Numbered from the stretch's first letter, positions 21,053 through 31,615 are shown. The stretch is 64,000 bases of DNA from Gp6-AA40 sp963742105 (GCA_963742105.1 CAVUKN010000007.1:1-64000); one strand, 5' to 3'. The notes: generated by a model from the sequence alone, not told the origin. Translations and numbers: made by a program.

Positions 21053-22957
21053 ATGACTACGCTGCGACTGGAAAGGTTTTTCTCGTCTCGCGCGGTCGTT
21101 GTTGTTTTGCGGCAGGCGTCTGTCGCTGGGATGGTCGTGGCAATTTTCGGCACGCAGTTGGCCGGGGCCGCTCCGAGCAATTCCAGCAGGAGCAAGCGGC
21201 CTGGCGCTGCCAAAGCTTCCCCGGCAACAGGTGCCAGCAGCGTGGCAAAACCCACCGGCGCAAACGCGCACTCCCCTCGGATGGCCGCGGAACCGTGGCT
21301 CTCCGATTTGCAAGCGGCAGCGCCAGACCTTGCGCTGCCGCGCAAAGATGAGCAGAAAGCAGAGGCACTCACCGCGTTTGCTCAAGGATTGCTCGCAGAG
21401 GACAACGCGGACACCGAGAAGGCGCTCGCGGGCTATCGAAAAGCGCTCGAAAACGATCCCGGCTATGCGGAGCTCGCTGTGAAAGTGGCTTACGAACTCG
21501 CACGGCGAAACGATGTCTCGGCCGGGATTCAAGTGCTGAAAGACGCCATCAAAGCCGCGCCCAAGGAACCGCTTCCGCTGATTTATCTTTCGCAGCTCTA
21601 CTCCAAGCACCTGAAAAAACCGGAGCTCGCGATGAAATACGCCGAGCAGGCGCTCGCGCTGGCGCCGGACAATCTTCTCTGCCACTCAGCGTTGTTCGAA
21701 TTGTATGTTGCGGGCGGACAACCGAAGAAAGCGGAGCAGGTGCTCGAGCGCGCTGCGAAGATTGAGACGACCGATCCAAAGTTCTGGCTGCAGCTCGGCG
21801 AACTTTACACGCGTCTTTACCTGAAAGAGGACGGCACCAGCGCTCCTCCCGACCTTCAGCGCATGAATGCGATTTACCGGCGCGCGGCGGAGTTCGGCAA
21901 AGAGGACGCGTCGGTTCTCGCGAAAGTCGGCGACTATTTTGTTTTGTCGGGCCAGATCAAAGTCGCCATCCCGGCTTACCGCGCCGCGTTGGCTCTCAAG
22001 GCGCGTGCCGGAGAGGCGCCTCCGGAGCGGCTGCGTTACAAGCTTGCCCAGGCGCTTCTCGTGAATCAGCAGCGCGATGAAGCGATCGAAGTGCTCGAAG
22101 ACTTGACGAAAGAAGAGCCGGCGCGCTTCGAAACCCAGGAACTCCTTGCCGAATTGTACGAACAAAAAGGCGACATCGACAAAGCGCTCGAGCACTACGA
22201 ACAGGGCCTGCTCCTCGATACAAGCGAGCCGAAAAATTATTTACGTGTCGCCGTCATGCTTCTGCGGACGAAACGTTTCGACAAGGCCGTCGACACGATG
22301 CGCGATGCGCGCAAACGCTTCCCCGATCTGCCACAGATCACTTTCACGCTCGCTCTTTCCTTGAGCAAAGCCAAACAGCACACAGACGCGATGACGACCT
22401 TCGCTGAGGCGCAGGCCGAAGCGCAGAATACTCATGAGGAACTCCTGGACGCAGATTTCTACCTCGAATACGGCGCGGCCGCGGAACAGGCCGGCCTGAC
22501 CGATAAAGCCGCCGAACTGCTCAAACGCGCGATCGAGCTCGACCCGCCAAACGCAGCGCAAGCTTACAACTATCTCGGATACATGTGGGTCGATCGCGGC
22601 GAAAACCTCGATGAAGCCGGCGAGATGATCCGCAAAGCGGTCGAGATGGAACCGGAAAACGCCGCCTTTATCGATAGTCTCGGCTGGTTCTACTTCAAAA
22701 AAGGCGAGCACGAAAAGGCGCTCAAGGAATTGCTGCGCGCGGCGGAGAATCTGAAACCGGATGATGCCGTCGTCTTCGATCATATCGGTGACGCGTATCT
22801 CGCCCTCGGCAAAACGCCGGAGGCCCTTCTTTACTGGCAAAAAGCGCTCGCGCTCGAAAAAGAGAACAAAAAGATTTCGGAAAAAATCGAGGTGACAAAG
22901 CAGAAGGTCACTTCAAACGCGTTGGCCCCCGCGGCGGCTGCGTCGAGCGCGCGTTAA
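21053..22957 (+). CDS. Large TPR protein, probably exported
   Basis: An uninterrupted 634-residue gene with ATG at 21053. The N-terminus (residues 1-40) has a basic start and a hydrophobic stretch (VAGMVVAIFGTQLAGA) that looks like a signal peptide or anchor, followed by a Ser/Ala/Pro linker to about residue 85. From about 95 to 620 it is made of tetratricopeptide repeats. The last ones are characteristic: AYNYLGYMWVDRGENLDEA, FIDSLGWFYFKKGEHEKAL and VFDHIGDAYLALGKTPEA. The tail is Ala-rich. TPR superhelices scaffold protein complexes. The LGYxW and SLGWxYFKKG pattern is common in long envelope TPR proteins. No partner can be named from sequence. Confidence 0.85.
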   Translation: MTTLRLERFFSSRAVVVVLRQASVAGMVVAIFGTQLAGAAPSNSSRSKRPGAAKASPATGASSVAKPTGANAHSPRMAAEPWLSDLQAAAPDLALPRKDEQKAEALTAFAQGLLAEDNADTEKALAGYRKALENDPGYAELAVKVAYELARRNDVSAGIQVLKDAIKAAPKEPLPLIYLSQLYSKHLKKPELAMKYAEQALALAPDNLLCHSALFELYVAGGQPKKAEQVLERAAKIETTDPKFWLQLGELYTRLYLKEDGTSAPPDLQRMNAIYRRAAEFGKEDASVLAKVGDYFVLSGQIKVAIPAYRAALALKARAGEAPPERLRYKLAQALLVNQQRDEAIEVLEDLTKEEPARFETQELLAELYEQKGDIDKALEHYEQGLLLDTSEPKNYLRVAVMLLRTKRFDKAVDTMRDARKRFPDLPQITFTLALSLSKAKQHTDAMTTFAEAQAEAQNTHEELLDADFYLEYGAAAEQAGLTDKAAELLKRAIELDPPNAAQAYNYLGYMWVDRGENLDEAGEMIRKAVEMEPENAAFIDSLGWFYFKKGEHEKALKELLRAAENLKPDDAVVFDHIGDAYLALGKTPEALLYWQKALALEKENKKISEKIEVTKQKVTSNALAPAAAASSAR

Positions 22958-23013
22958 CAAAATGTGTGCGCCGTCATGGACGAGGCGCTTGCGTTTCCAC
23001 ATGCGCCCCATCG

Positions 23014-26000
23014 ATGCGTGATGAAATGATTTCGACTGGCAGCAGAGAATCGGCGGTCCTCCTCCGACGGACCCGACGACGTTATCGCAACGTGAACTGG
23101 ACCATTGTCCTTGTGGCGGCGATGCACTTGCGGATGGCGTTTGCGGCCGCTGCAAGCCCGGTCGATTTCCGCCACGACATCCTGCCACTTCTTTCGGATA
23201 ACTGCTTCAAATGCCACGGCCCGGACGAAGAAGCACGCAAAGCCAAGCTGCGTCTGGACCAGAAAACGGAGGCATTTCGCGAACGCGACGGCATTCGCGC
23301 AATCGTTCCCGGATCACGGCAGGGCAGCGAACTGATCACACGGATTTTCAGCGAGGACCCGGAAGAAGTGATGCCGCCGCCCAAGTCCAATCGTAAACTC
23401 ACGCCGAACCAGAAAGAATTGTTCGCGCGATGGATCGACGAAGGCGCGCCCTGGGCGGAGCATTGGGCTTTTGTTGCGCCGGACCGTCACAAAAACGATC
23501 GGGCTGCCAGGCGGCGGTCATGACGATGCTAACCGGAGCGATCCGATCGATTTTTTCATAGCGCGCGCTGCTGAAAAAGCAGGGCTGATCCTCGCGCCTC
23601 CAGCGTCGCCGGAACGTTTTATTCGGCGCGTCACGCTCGACCTCACTGGACTGCCGCCGACGATCGACGAAATCGACGCTTACCTCACGGACCATTCTTC
23701 CGATGCCACCGAACGCCTGATCGACCGTTTGCTCGCCTCACCCCGCTTTGGAGAACGCATGGCGACTGACTGGCTCGATGTCGCCCGGTTCGCAGATACG
23801 CATGGGTATCAAATGGACCGGTTCCGTCCGGTCTGGCCGTATCGGGACTGGGTGATCCAGGCGTTCAACGAAAACATGCCGTTCGATCGCTTCGCGCGCG
23901 ACCAACTTGCCGGCGATCTTCTCCGCCCCGACCAAAGAACAACGGATTGCCACCGCCTTCAATCGTTTGCACATGCAGAATGAAGAAGGCGGCATCGTCG
24001 AAGAAGAGTTTCGCGTCGCCTATGTGGTCGATCGAGTGAACACCTTCGGCACCGCGTTTCTCGGACTTACGCTCGAGTGTGCGCGCTGTCACGATCACAA
24101 GTTCGATCCGATTTCGCAGCGCGATTATTATTCGCTGTTCGCTTTTTTTCAGAACATCGATGAATCGGGACAGACCTCCTATTTCACCGATGCCGCCCCC
24201 GTTCCGACCGCTTTATTGAGCAACGAAGCGCAGGACCGGGAACTCACTCGTCTCCGTGCAGAAATCCGCGCGAAAGAAAACGCCGTCGCCCAATGTCAGC
24301 GCGACAATGCCGCGGCGTTCGCAGAATGGCTCAAAACGAAATCCGAGATTCCGAACGTTCCCGGCGAAATCGCTGCCTTCACTTTCGAAAAAATCGAGGA
24401 CGGCAAAATCGCGAATCGTGTCGATCCGACAAAGCCGGGGGTGGCACACGATGCGCCGAAAATGGTAGCCGGAAAGATTGGCCAAGCCGCGGAGCTTGAT
24501 GGCGAAAATGGATTTTCTTTTCCCGGCTTGGGTCATTTCACGAGGACCGATGCCTTTTCGATCGGTGCGTGGGTTCAAATGCCGGGGTTGTCGCCGCGCG
24601 CCGTCGTGCTGCATCACAGCCGCGCACCGATTGACGCAGGAAGCCGCGGATACGAACTGCTCCTTGAAGATGGACACGTCGCGTTCGGGTTGCACCATAT
24701 GTGGCCGGGAAACTCATTGAAGATCCTGTCGGTCCCACAAATCAAACCCGGCGCGTGGACGCATCTCACCGCGACTTATGATGGCTCAAGCCGCGCGGCC
24801 GGTGCGCGCATTTTTATCGATGGAAATGAAGTCGCTACCAACGTCGTCCGTGACGGGCTGGTTAAGGATATCACCTACGGCGGCGGCGAACCGGACCTCG
24901 TCGTCGGCAATCGATTTCGCGATAACGGATTCAAAGACGGTCGCATCGACGAATTGCGTCTCTTCGACCGCGCCTTGACCGCCCTCGAAGTCTCGGAAAT
25001 CGCCGGGAACGATGGGCTGCGCTCAGCGTGGAAAATGAACTCCGATGCGTTGCGTCCGTATTTTTTTGCGAACATTTGCGCTCCGGTCCGCGCGCTCGAG
25101 GCCGAGTTGAAAACGGTGCGAATTGCGGAAAACAACCTCGTCTCGAGCATTCCCGAATTGATGGCGATGCGCGAAATGGCGGAACCGAAGCCGGCGTTCG
25201 TTCTCAAACGCGGCGCATACGATGCACCCGGGGAGCGGGTCAGCGCCAATACTCCGGCCGCGCTGTTCCCATTTCCGAAAGACGCGCCACACAACCGGCT
25301 CGGTTTGGCGCAATGGATTCTCGCTCCCGCGAATCCGCTCACGGCCCGTGTCACCGTGAACCGCCTGTGGCAGATGATGTTCGGGCGCGGCATCGTGGAA
25401 ACGAGTGACAATTTTGGGGCGCAAGGCGCGCCGCCATCACATCCCGAATTGCTCGATTGGCTCGCCGTCGATTTCGTCCAGACCGGATGGAATACCAAGG
25501 CGTTGCTCCGGAAAATCGCGTTATCGGCAACCTATCGCCGCAGTTCAATGGCAAGCAGCGAGGCACGGATAGAGGATGGCGAAAACGTCTTTCTGGCACG
25601 CGGACCGGCGCGGCGTCTTACTGCGGAGATGATTCGCGACCAGGCTCTTGCAGTTTCAGGATTGCTCGTCGAGAAGCTGGGCGGACCGAGCGTGAAGCCA
25701 TATCAACCCGCAGGCTTGTGGGACATTGCCATGGGCCGGCCGGAATACGGGCAGGGAAAAGGCGACGACCTGCATCGGCGAAGTCTTTACACATTCTGGA
25801 AGCGGACGGTGCCACCCCCGGCCATGATGACCTTTGACGCGGCCGACCGCAGTTACTGCACGGTTCGCCGGCAAAGCACCAGCACGCCATTGCAAGCGCT
25901 CGCGTCACTCAATGACACGCAACTCGTCGAGGCTGCACGAAAGCTCGGTGAGCGGATGTTGCTCACCGGCGGCGCAACGCTGGATGCACAAATTGGGTGG

Positions 26001-26231
26001 ATCTTTCGCACCGTGACGGACCGCGCTGCCAACGAACGCGAACTGGCAATACTCAAACGCCTGTTTGAAGAGCAACGAGCCTTCTTCGCGAACAACAACG
26101 ATTCTGCGCCAAAACTGATGGCCGTGGGCGACGCGAAGGCTGACGGCTCGGTCGCGCCTGCCGATCTTGCGGCGGCAACGCTCCTCGCCCAGGCAATTCT
26201 CAATCACGACGACGCGCTCATGCGCCGCTAA
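23014..26231 (+). CDS. PSCyt1-DUF1549-LamG-DUF1553 secreted cytochrome-type protein
   Basis: Joined frames give about 1,070 residues. The basic n-region and hydrophobic core (NWTIVLVAAMHLRMAFAA) form a signal peptide. Starts ATG 23014 or GTG 23092 are both possible. Domain order: planctomycete-type cytochrome C (haem motif in NCFKCHGPDEEA); DUF1549 (RRVTLDLTGLPPTIDEIDAY, RFGERMATDWLDVARFADT, and a second CXXCH in ECARCHDHKFDPIS); a concanavalin/LamG domain (FSIGAWVQM, GRIDELRLFDRAL); and DUF1553 (NRLGLAQWILAPANPLTARV, VNRLWQMMFGRGIVE, STPLQALASLNDTQLVEAA). Breaks at about 23,510 and 23,930. These proteins pair with DUF1501 proteins in Verrucomicrobiota and Planctomycetota and are linked to polysaccharide breakdown; the chemistry is unproven. 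The DUF1501 partner starts 5 bases downstream. Confidence 0.85.
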
Positions 26232-26236
26232 ATCCC

Positions 26237-27704
26237 ATGCAATGCTGCAACATTGATCGCGCGATCGATCGTCGCGATTTTCTTTCGCGATTTGGCTTGG
26301 GACTCGGAGCATTCGCGCTGGGAACCTTATTGAATCCCGGGAAGGCACAGGCAGCCATCGGCGACGATCCATTTCGCGGCATCCTCGCCCAGCCGCACTT
26401 TCGCCCCGCGTGCGCAGCCGAATCATTTATCTGTTCATGAGCGGCGGCCCGTCGCAGCTCGATCTTTTCGATTACAAGCCGCTGCTCAATCAAATGAACG
26501 GCGAGGAATTGCCGGAGAGCGTCCGCGATGGGCAGCGACTTACCGGCATGTCGGCGAATCAGGCGCGGCTGCCGCTGGCGGGTTCGCTCTTCAAGTTCGC
26601 GCAGCACGGCAAAAGCGGGATGTGGCTGAGCGACTTGATGCCGTAGACCGCGAAGATGGTCGACGAACTTTGCTTCATCCGCTCGATGCACACCGGAGCA
26701 CATCAATCACGATCCCGCGATCACGTTCTTCCAGACCGGCACATCAACTGGCCGGCCGGCCGAGCATGGGCGCGTGGCTCAGTTACGGCTTGGGCAGCGC
26801 GAATCGAGAATCTGCCCGGCGTTCGTCGTGCTGATTTCAAAGGATCGCATCGATCAGCCGCTCTATGCGCGACTGTGGGGCAACGGATTTTCTGCCGAGC
26901 ATTCATCAAGGGCGTGCAGTTCCGCAGCGGCGGCGATCCGGTGCTCTATCTGCAGAATCCCGACGGGGATTACGGCGCGAAGCCGACGGAAGATGCTCGA
27001 TCGGCTGGCCGAACTGCACGCGCTGCAATTCGCGGAGCTCGGCGATCCGGAGATCAACGCACGCGTCGCGCAATACGAAATGGCGTACCGCATGCAGACG
27101 AGCGTGCCGGAAGTGATGGACGTCTCAACGAGAACCGGCGTCGACCTTCGAACTTTACGGCGAAGAAGCGCGGCAAGCCCGGCACGTTTGCGGCGAACTG
27201 TCTGCTCGCGCGGCGACTCGCGGAGCGCGATGTGCGCTTCATCCAGCTCTATCATCCGGGCTGGGATCAACATGGCAATCTTCCCGTGGCAATCCGGCGT
27301 CAATGCGCCGACGTCGATCGCGCCGAGTTACGCGCTGATCACCGATCTCAAGCAACGCGGACTTGCTCGATGACACGCTCGTCGTCTGGGGCGGCGAATT
27401 CGGTCGCACGAATTATTCGCAAGGCAAGCTGACCGCGACCGATTACGGGCGCGATCATCATCCGCGTTGTTTCACCATCTGGATGGCCGGCGGCGGGCGT
27501 TCAAGCCCGGGCATGACCTTCGGCGCGACCGATGAGTTCGGCTACAACGTCGTCGAGAATCCGGTGCATGTGCATGATCTCCAGGCGACGATCCTGCAAC
27601 AGCTCGGGATCGATCACGAAAAGCTGACCTACAAACATCAGGGCCGATATTATCGGCTCACCGATGTGCACGGCACCGTGGTCCGCGCGGTGCTGCAGAG
27701 CTGA
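26237..27704 (+). CDS. Tat-exported DUF1501 protein, frameshifted and with an in-frame TAG as assembled
   Basis: The N-terminus has a twin-arginine signal: RRDFLSRFGLGLGAFALGT. Joined frames follow the DUF1501 family: RIIYLFMSGGPSQLDLFDYK, LPLAGSLFKFAQHGKSGMW, DELCFIRSMHTGA, GAWLSYGLGSAN, DTLVVWGGEFGRT, DHHPRCFTIWMAGGG and VHDLQATILQQLGIDHEKL. The family belongs to the alkaline-phosphatase/sulfatase-like fold. An in-frame TAG at 26,644-26,646 replaces a sense codon between DLMP and TAKMVDELC. At least seven further indels occur between 26,400 and 27,360, and the last 340 bases are clean. About 489 residues if repaired. It forms a pair with the preceding DUF1549/1553 gene, 5 bases apart. Confidence 0.8.
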
Positions 27705-27723
27705 CGAACTGACGCTATCTATA

Positions 27724-27745
27724 GGAAATGTCGAAAGTCATTTCC
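27724..27745. repeat. Small perfect hairpin after the DUF1501 gene
   Basis: A 7-base perfect inverted repeat (GGAAATG at 27724-27730 and CATTTCC at 27739-27745) with an 8-base loop, 20 bases after the DUF1501 stop. There is no T-run, so it is not a classic intrinsic terminator. It stands just outside the much larger inverted repeat at 27757-27852. Confidence 0.55.
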
Positions 27746-27756
27746 TCTCTCCGGCC

Positions 27757-27852
27757 AGGCGGCACGTCTGGAAGACAGAGCCGCCTCTACACCAGAGACA
27801 CATGGTGCTGCCGCGGGTGTAGAGGCGGCTCTCTCTTCCGGACGTGCCGCCT
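27757..27852. repeat. Large inverted repeat (REP/MITE-like hairpin)
   Basis: Arms at 27757-27793 and 27816-27852, each 37 bases, are reverse complements with two mismatches. They are separated by a 22-base loop. Each arm carries GCCGCCTCTACACC and AGGCGGCACGT blocks. The element sits between the convergent DUF1501 (plus) and small secreted protein (minus) genes, where it may act as a bidirectional terminator or be a mobile non-coding palindrome. No flanking target duplication is obvious. Confidence 0.75.
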
Positions 27853-27880
27853 ATGCGGAAACTATTTTCGGCAATCGGCT

Positions 27881-28288
27881 CTACTTAACGCGCTGCGCGA
27901 CCTGGTTCTCGCCCCGGTCCGGGACTTCTTTGACGAGCGCGGTCCCATCCGGCTTGAAAACCCAAAGCTGAGTTGCGCGATGACTTCCGCCGGCGAGTCG
28001 CGCCATGAAGACCCCGTTGCCGATCAGTTCGAATTCGCCGCTCAATCCTTCGAATTTCGCCGCATCGGATTTAACGAAGGCCGCGCGGTTGTTCTTGAGG
28101 GCAAGCGTCACCATGCTGGCCGCGCCGTCCAACTGCAGGCGGACTTCGTAAACGCCGTCGGGGACAGTCTTCAATTCGATGACGTCGAGCGGTTTCTTTT
28201 CGGGCGACTCCGCAGCGGTTGCTCCGCTAAACGCGAAAAGCGCGGCGACACCGCAGCAGCCAAGCGCGATAACGAAGCGCGTCTTCAC
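27881..28288 (-). CDS. Small secreted hypothetical protein downstream of the RTX gene
   Basis: GTG at 28286-28288 starts a classic signal peptide (MKTRFVIALGCCGVAALFAF, cleavage near ATA/AES); an ATG at 28306 would extend it by six residues. The mature protein of about 110 residues contains LDVIELKTVPDGVYEVRLQL, AAFVKSDAAKFEGLSGEFE and LWVFKPDGTALVKEVPDRG, probably all-beta. I do not recognise the family. It follows the RTX gene on the same strand after 7 bases, so it is likely the last gene of the directon. It converges on the large hairpin. Confidence 0.65.
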   Translation of the reverse strand: MKTRFVIALGCCGVAALFAFSGATAAESPEKKPLDVIELKTVPDGVYEVRLQLDGAASMVTLALKNNRAAFVKSDAAKFEGLSGEFELIGNGVFMARLAGGSHRATQLWVFKPDGTALVKEVPDRGENQVAQRVK

Positions 28289-28295
28289 TTTCCAC

Positions 28296-30347
28296 TCAGG
28301 GCACATTTCGAATGACATCGTCCGCGTCGCTCGAGATCAGCTTATCCTTGCCAGCACCGCCATCGACCGTGTCGATTTCGCCATCCCCCACGGCGAAGAA
28401 ATCATCGCCGGGCCCGCCGACAACAAGATCCTTGCCGGTGCCGCCGGTGAGAAAGATTCCGACGCGCGATGAGGTGCTGATCTTGTCATCGCCTGCACCG
28501 CCGTCGACCTGGCCAAACGATTGACGCGCGACGGCAATGTCGTTGCCGCCTTCGCCGAAGATGAACAATCCTCCGCCGCCTGCTCCGGTGAATTTGTCGT
28601 TCCCGTCGCCCCCTTGGAGCGCGAAATCAATTTTCGAAGGGACGGTGACAACGAAGGTGTCATCGAAAGCGCTTCCGACGAAGTTCTCCACGCCGCTGGT
28701 TGAAGTCCGCACTTTGATCTTATCCCCGCCAGACGCGAATTTCGCCGCAAGCACCCCGCGAAGGCCGTTCACGTTCACTTTCAGGGACCCGCCAAGCGCG
28801 CCACCGTTCACGACGTCGAGGCCATCGCCGCCGACGAGTTTATCCTTGCCCGCGCTCAGGAAGACGGAATCGTTGCCATCGTTGGTGATGAGCAAATCAT
28901 TGCGTGCACCGCCCGTAAACGTGTCCTGCCCCGCTCCGCCGACGAGTGTCAGCCCAAACGCGCTGACCTGCGAGGCATCGATCGAGCGGCCGCGGTCGTC
29001 GAGAATCCGGAGCTCTGCGCTGTCGATGCCGGCGAGAACATCACTGTCGAGGCCATTGACCAGTGTGACGTCGGTCAGGAGGATTTTGCTCAGGGGCAGC
29101 TGATCGAAGCCGGCAAAGAAAAGATCGCGCGTCGAATTGCCGGTAATCGTGTCGCTCCCCGCACCGCCCTCGAGCGTGGCTGGGCCCGTCCCGCCAATCA
29201 GAATATCGTCGCCCGCGCCGCCTGTCAGCGTCAGGAAACCGGTGAAAGTGGCTGCGTCGAGTTTGTCGACGCCTGCGCCGCCTTCGAGTTGGACGCGGCT
29301 GATGCCGCTGAGGGTATCGACCTCCGACGTCGCGCCCGAATCAAATGTCAACTTTCCATCAGTGAGGACAAAGGATCCGGAGCCGCGCTCGATGAGTGTC
29401 GTGCCGGGTCCTCCAACGAACGCATCGTTGCCCGCGCCGCCGGTGACGGTATTGCGCCCGATGACGCCATTGACATCGTCCTTTCCGTCGCCGCCATCGA
29501 GCGAATCGTTTCCTGAACCAGTCAGCGAATCGTCGCCGGTTCCGCCGAGGATGGTTTCCTTGGCTTTGCCCCCGCGAATGGTGTCGTTTCCATCGCCACC
29601 GTCGAGGGTTGCCGTCGCGTCTTTGTCGCCTTTGCCAATGATCGTGTCGTTGTCCTTGCCGCCGTCGACCATCGCTTTATGGGATCGGACGGTAATCATG
29701 TCATCACCGTCGCCGCCGAGGACCGTTGCAGATCCTTTTTTGTTGTTGGCTTCGATGTTGTCTTTTCCAGCACCGCCTTCGATCGAGACATCGCCGTCGC
29801 CGGCGGCAATGACTGTGTCATCACCGTCTCCGGCGAGGACGGTGAAAGTTTCACCCTGTCCGGGATTCACACGAATCGTGTCATTCTTGTCCGTGCCGAC
29901 AAATATTTCGATCCCCGTGAAAGTGAAACCGCCGCTGCTGGAAGAAGCAGACGACAAAGGCTTGCCACTGCGAATATCGACAGGACCGGGAAGGCCGGAG
30001 AAGTCGAGTTTATCCTTGCCGGCCGTGTCAGCAATGTTGACGAAAGTATTCATCCCGGCAGGGACGCTCTGAACTCCCGCCGTAGCGGAATCGAAATCTT
30101 CGTTGCTGGCGAACTGGCCCGCGCCGGTGCCTGTAGGAAAGGTGTGCGTGAGATTGCCGGCCTTGCTGACCCCGATGACATAATTGTCATTGCCATTGTC
30201 ACCGCTCAGTTCGACTCGCGTATCGCCGCCGGAAACCATCACCGTTCCCGTGACAGAAGGCGCGATGCGCGACTCGAGCACTTCGATACGCGCTCGCATC
30301 GGCTTCGCCTTCGTATTGGAACGTCCCAGCTTTTTACGCCGTTTCAT
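28296..30347 (-). CDS. RTX-type calcium-binding repeat protein with N-terminal LEPR-XLL-like motif
   Basis: An uninterrupted 683-residue gene. The start MKRRKKLGRSNTKAKPMRAR is very basic and is followed by IEVLESRIAPS, which resembles the LEPR-XLL sorting motif seen at the N-terminus of large extracellular proteins in Planctomycetota and Verrucomicrobiota. The body is filled with GGxGxDxI nonapeptides (GGDGDDMITV, GGDGNDTIRGG, GGAGNDAFVGG, GGAGDDILIGG, GGTGKDLVVGG), which form calcium-binding parallel beta-rolls. No catalytic domain is seen, so a surface-layer, adhesive or matrix role is likely. No type I secretion genes are nearby, and the N-terminal motif argues for another export path. 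It follows the glycosyltransferase after 39 bases. Confidence 0.85.
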   Translation of the reverse strand: MKRRKKLGRSNTKAKPMRARIEVLESRIAPSVTGTVMVSGGDTRVELSGDNGNDNYVIGVSKAGNLTHTFPTGTGAGQFASNEDFDSATAGVQSVPAGMNTFVNIADTAGKDKLDFSGLPGPVDIRSGKPLSSASSSSGGFTFTGIEIFVGTDKNDTIRVNPGQGETFTVLAGDGDDTVIAAGDGDVSIEGGAGKDNIEANNKKGSATVLGGDGDDMITVRSHKAMVDGGKDNDTIIGKGDKDATATLDGGDGNDTIRGGKAKETILGGTGDDSLTGSGNDSLDGGDGKDDVNGVIGRNTVTGGAGNDAFVGGPGTTLIERGSGSFVLTDGKLTFDSGATSEVDTLSGISRVQLEGGAGVDKLDAATFTGFLTLTGGAGDDILIGGTGPATLEGGAGSDTITGNSTRDLFFAGFDQLPLSKILLTDVTLVNGLDSDVLAGIDSAELRILDDRGRSIDASQVSAFGLTLVGGAGQDTFTGGARNDLLITNDGNDSVFLSAGKDKLVGGDGLDVVNGGALGGSLKVNVNGLRGVLAAKFASGGDKIKVRTSTSGVENFVGSAFDDTFVVTVPSKIDFALQGGDGNDKFTGAGGGGLFIFGEGGNDIAVARQSFGQVDGGAGDDKISTSSRVGIFLTGGTGKDLVVGGPGDDFFAVGDGEIDTVDGGAGKDKLISSDADDVIRNVP

Positions 30348-30386
30348 GGAGGAAATGCCCAGTCTAGGAGACGACGGCTCGCGCGG

Positions 30387-31611
30387 TCAATTGCGCTCGA
30401 TCACCCGTTCGAAGAAACGGATCAACTTCGGCAACGTCCGGGAAAGCGCGTAGTGTTCGTCGATCAATCGCGTTCCCGCGCACCCGAGGCGGGCGCGATG
30501 CGCTTCCGGATTTTCGAGGACGCGCAGCGCCTCGTTTGCCAGCCGCTCGGGTTGAAAAAAGCCCGCCAGCAATCCGTTTTCTTCGTGGCGAATGATTTCG
30601 CGCACCGGTTCCGTGTCGCTGGCGAGAACCGTGCAGCCGCAGGCGAGCGCATTCATAAGCGACCAGCTGAGCACGAAGGGCACGGTGAGATAAATATGCA
30701 GGTCGCTGAGCGAAAAAATATCCACCAGTTCGGCCGGCGAAATTCGTCCGGTAAAAATGAATCGATCGAGTTCGAATCCGCCCTGGCTGAGGACATGTTC
30801 CTTGAAACTCGCACCGCCGATATGTTTCTCGTCGCCGCCGTAAACAATACGGTCTTCGCCGACGACAACGAAGATCGTATCGGCACGCTCACGATGAATT
30901 CGCCGCGCGACTTCCATGAAAACATCGAACCCGCGCATACTCTCCAACCCGCGGGCGACATACGTAACGATGCGAGTCTGCGAATCGATCCGGCGCCCCG
31001 CAATCGTGCGTGCGGCCTCCGCGTTGCGAGACCAGACGGTGCGATCGATTCCATCGAAGATGCAGTCGATCTTTGATCTGTATTCGACCGGAAACCGCGA
31101 CCGTTGCCACTCGGTCGGGGCCAGGCCGGCGGTGCACGTTTGCAGGTCGAGCAGAATCATCGCGTTGCGGGCACGGGCGCGGAGAAAATCGATGGGAGCC
31201 GGCATGAACTCGGGACGAAAATCCATGTCACTGCCCGATCCGTGATAGTAATACTCGAAATAGTTAACGATCGGCACGTCGCGCCAAAGGTCGCGCAGAA
31301 AAACGGTCGAGCCGAAACCGCTGTGTCCCACGACAAGATCCGGCGGCGACGGCGATGCGCTCCCGACAGGCTTGATAGACGCCGTGCGCGTGCGCAATCG
31401 CGTTCTCAAACGATCGCGCGAGGTATTGCGTCGTTTCGCGCGCGCCTCCACGCGGTTCGTAGGCAATGCGGTGGATTCCGGCGGTTTCCGCGTCTTCGTG
31501 TGCGCTCACAAACGTGCATTCCCAGCCACGTTCTTTGATCAACGCCGCGGCGATATGACCAAACTGCGCGGGAAAATTCTTGTGAACGAAAACGATGTGC
31601 ACCGGCAGCAA
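30387..31611 (-). CDS. GT4-type glycosyltransferase, one frameshift as assembled
   Basis: About 408 residues when joined. The N-terminal half (MLPVHIVFVHKNFPAQFGH, WECTFVSAHEDAE, HSGFGSTVFLRDLWRDVPIV, FEYYYHGSGSDMDF) is the acceptor-binding Rossmann domain. The C-terminal half has GLESMRGFDVFMEVARRI, VVVGEDRIVYGG, LSDLHIYLTVPFVLSWSLMN and ASDTEPVREIIRHEENGLL, the donor-binding domain of family 4 transferases. The single break near 31,345 is explained by one lost C (the repaired text reads AVAAPDLVVGH). The start is 4 bases after the methyltransferase stop, indicating co-translation. The sugar and acceptor are unknown. It probably builds a surface glycan. Confidence 0.82.
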
Positions 31612-31615
31612 AGGA

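Noticed and set aside
29679..31076. A 465-codon open frame on the plus strand opposite the RTX and glycosyltransferase genes
   Set aside because: It is antisense to repeat-rich coding DNA, lacks family motifs, and arises because codons for Gly-Asp repeats leave few stops on the other strand.
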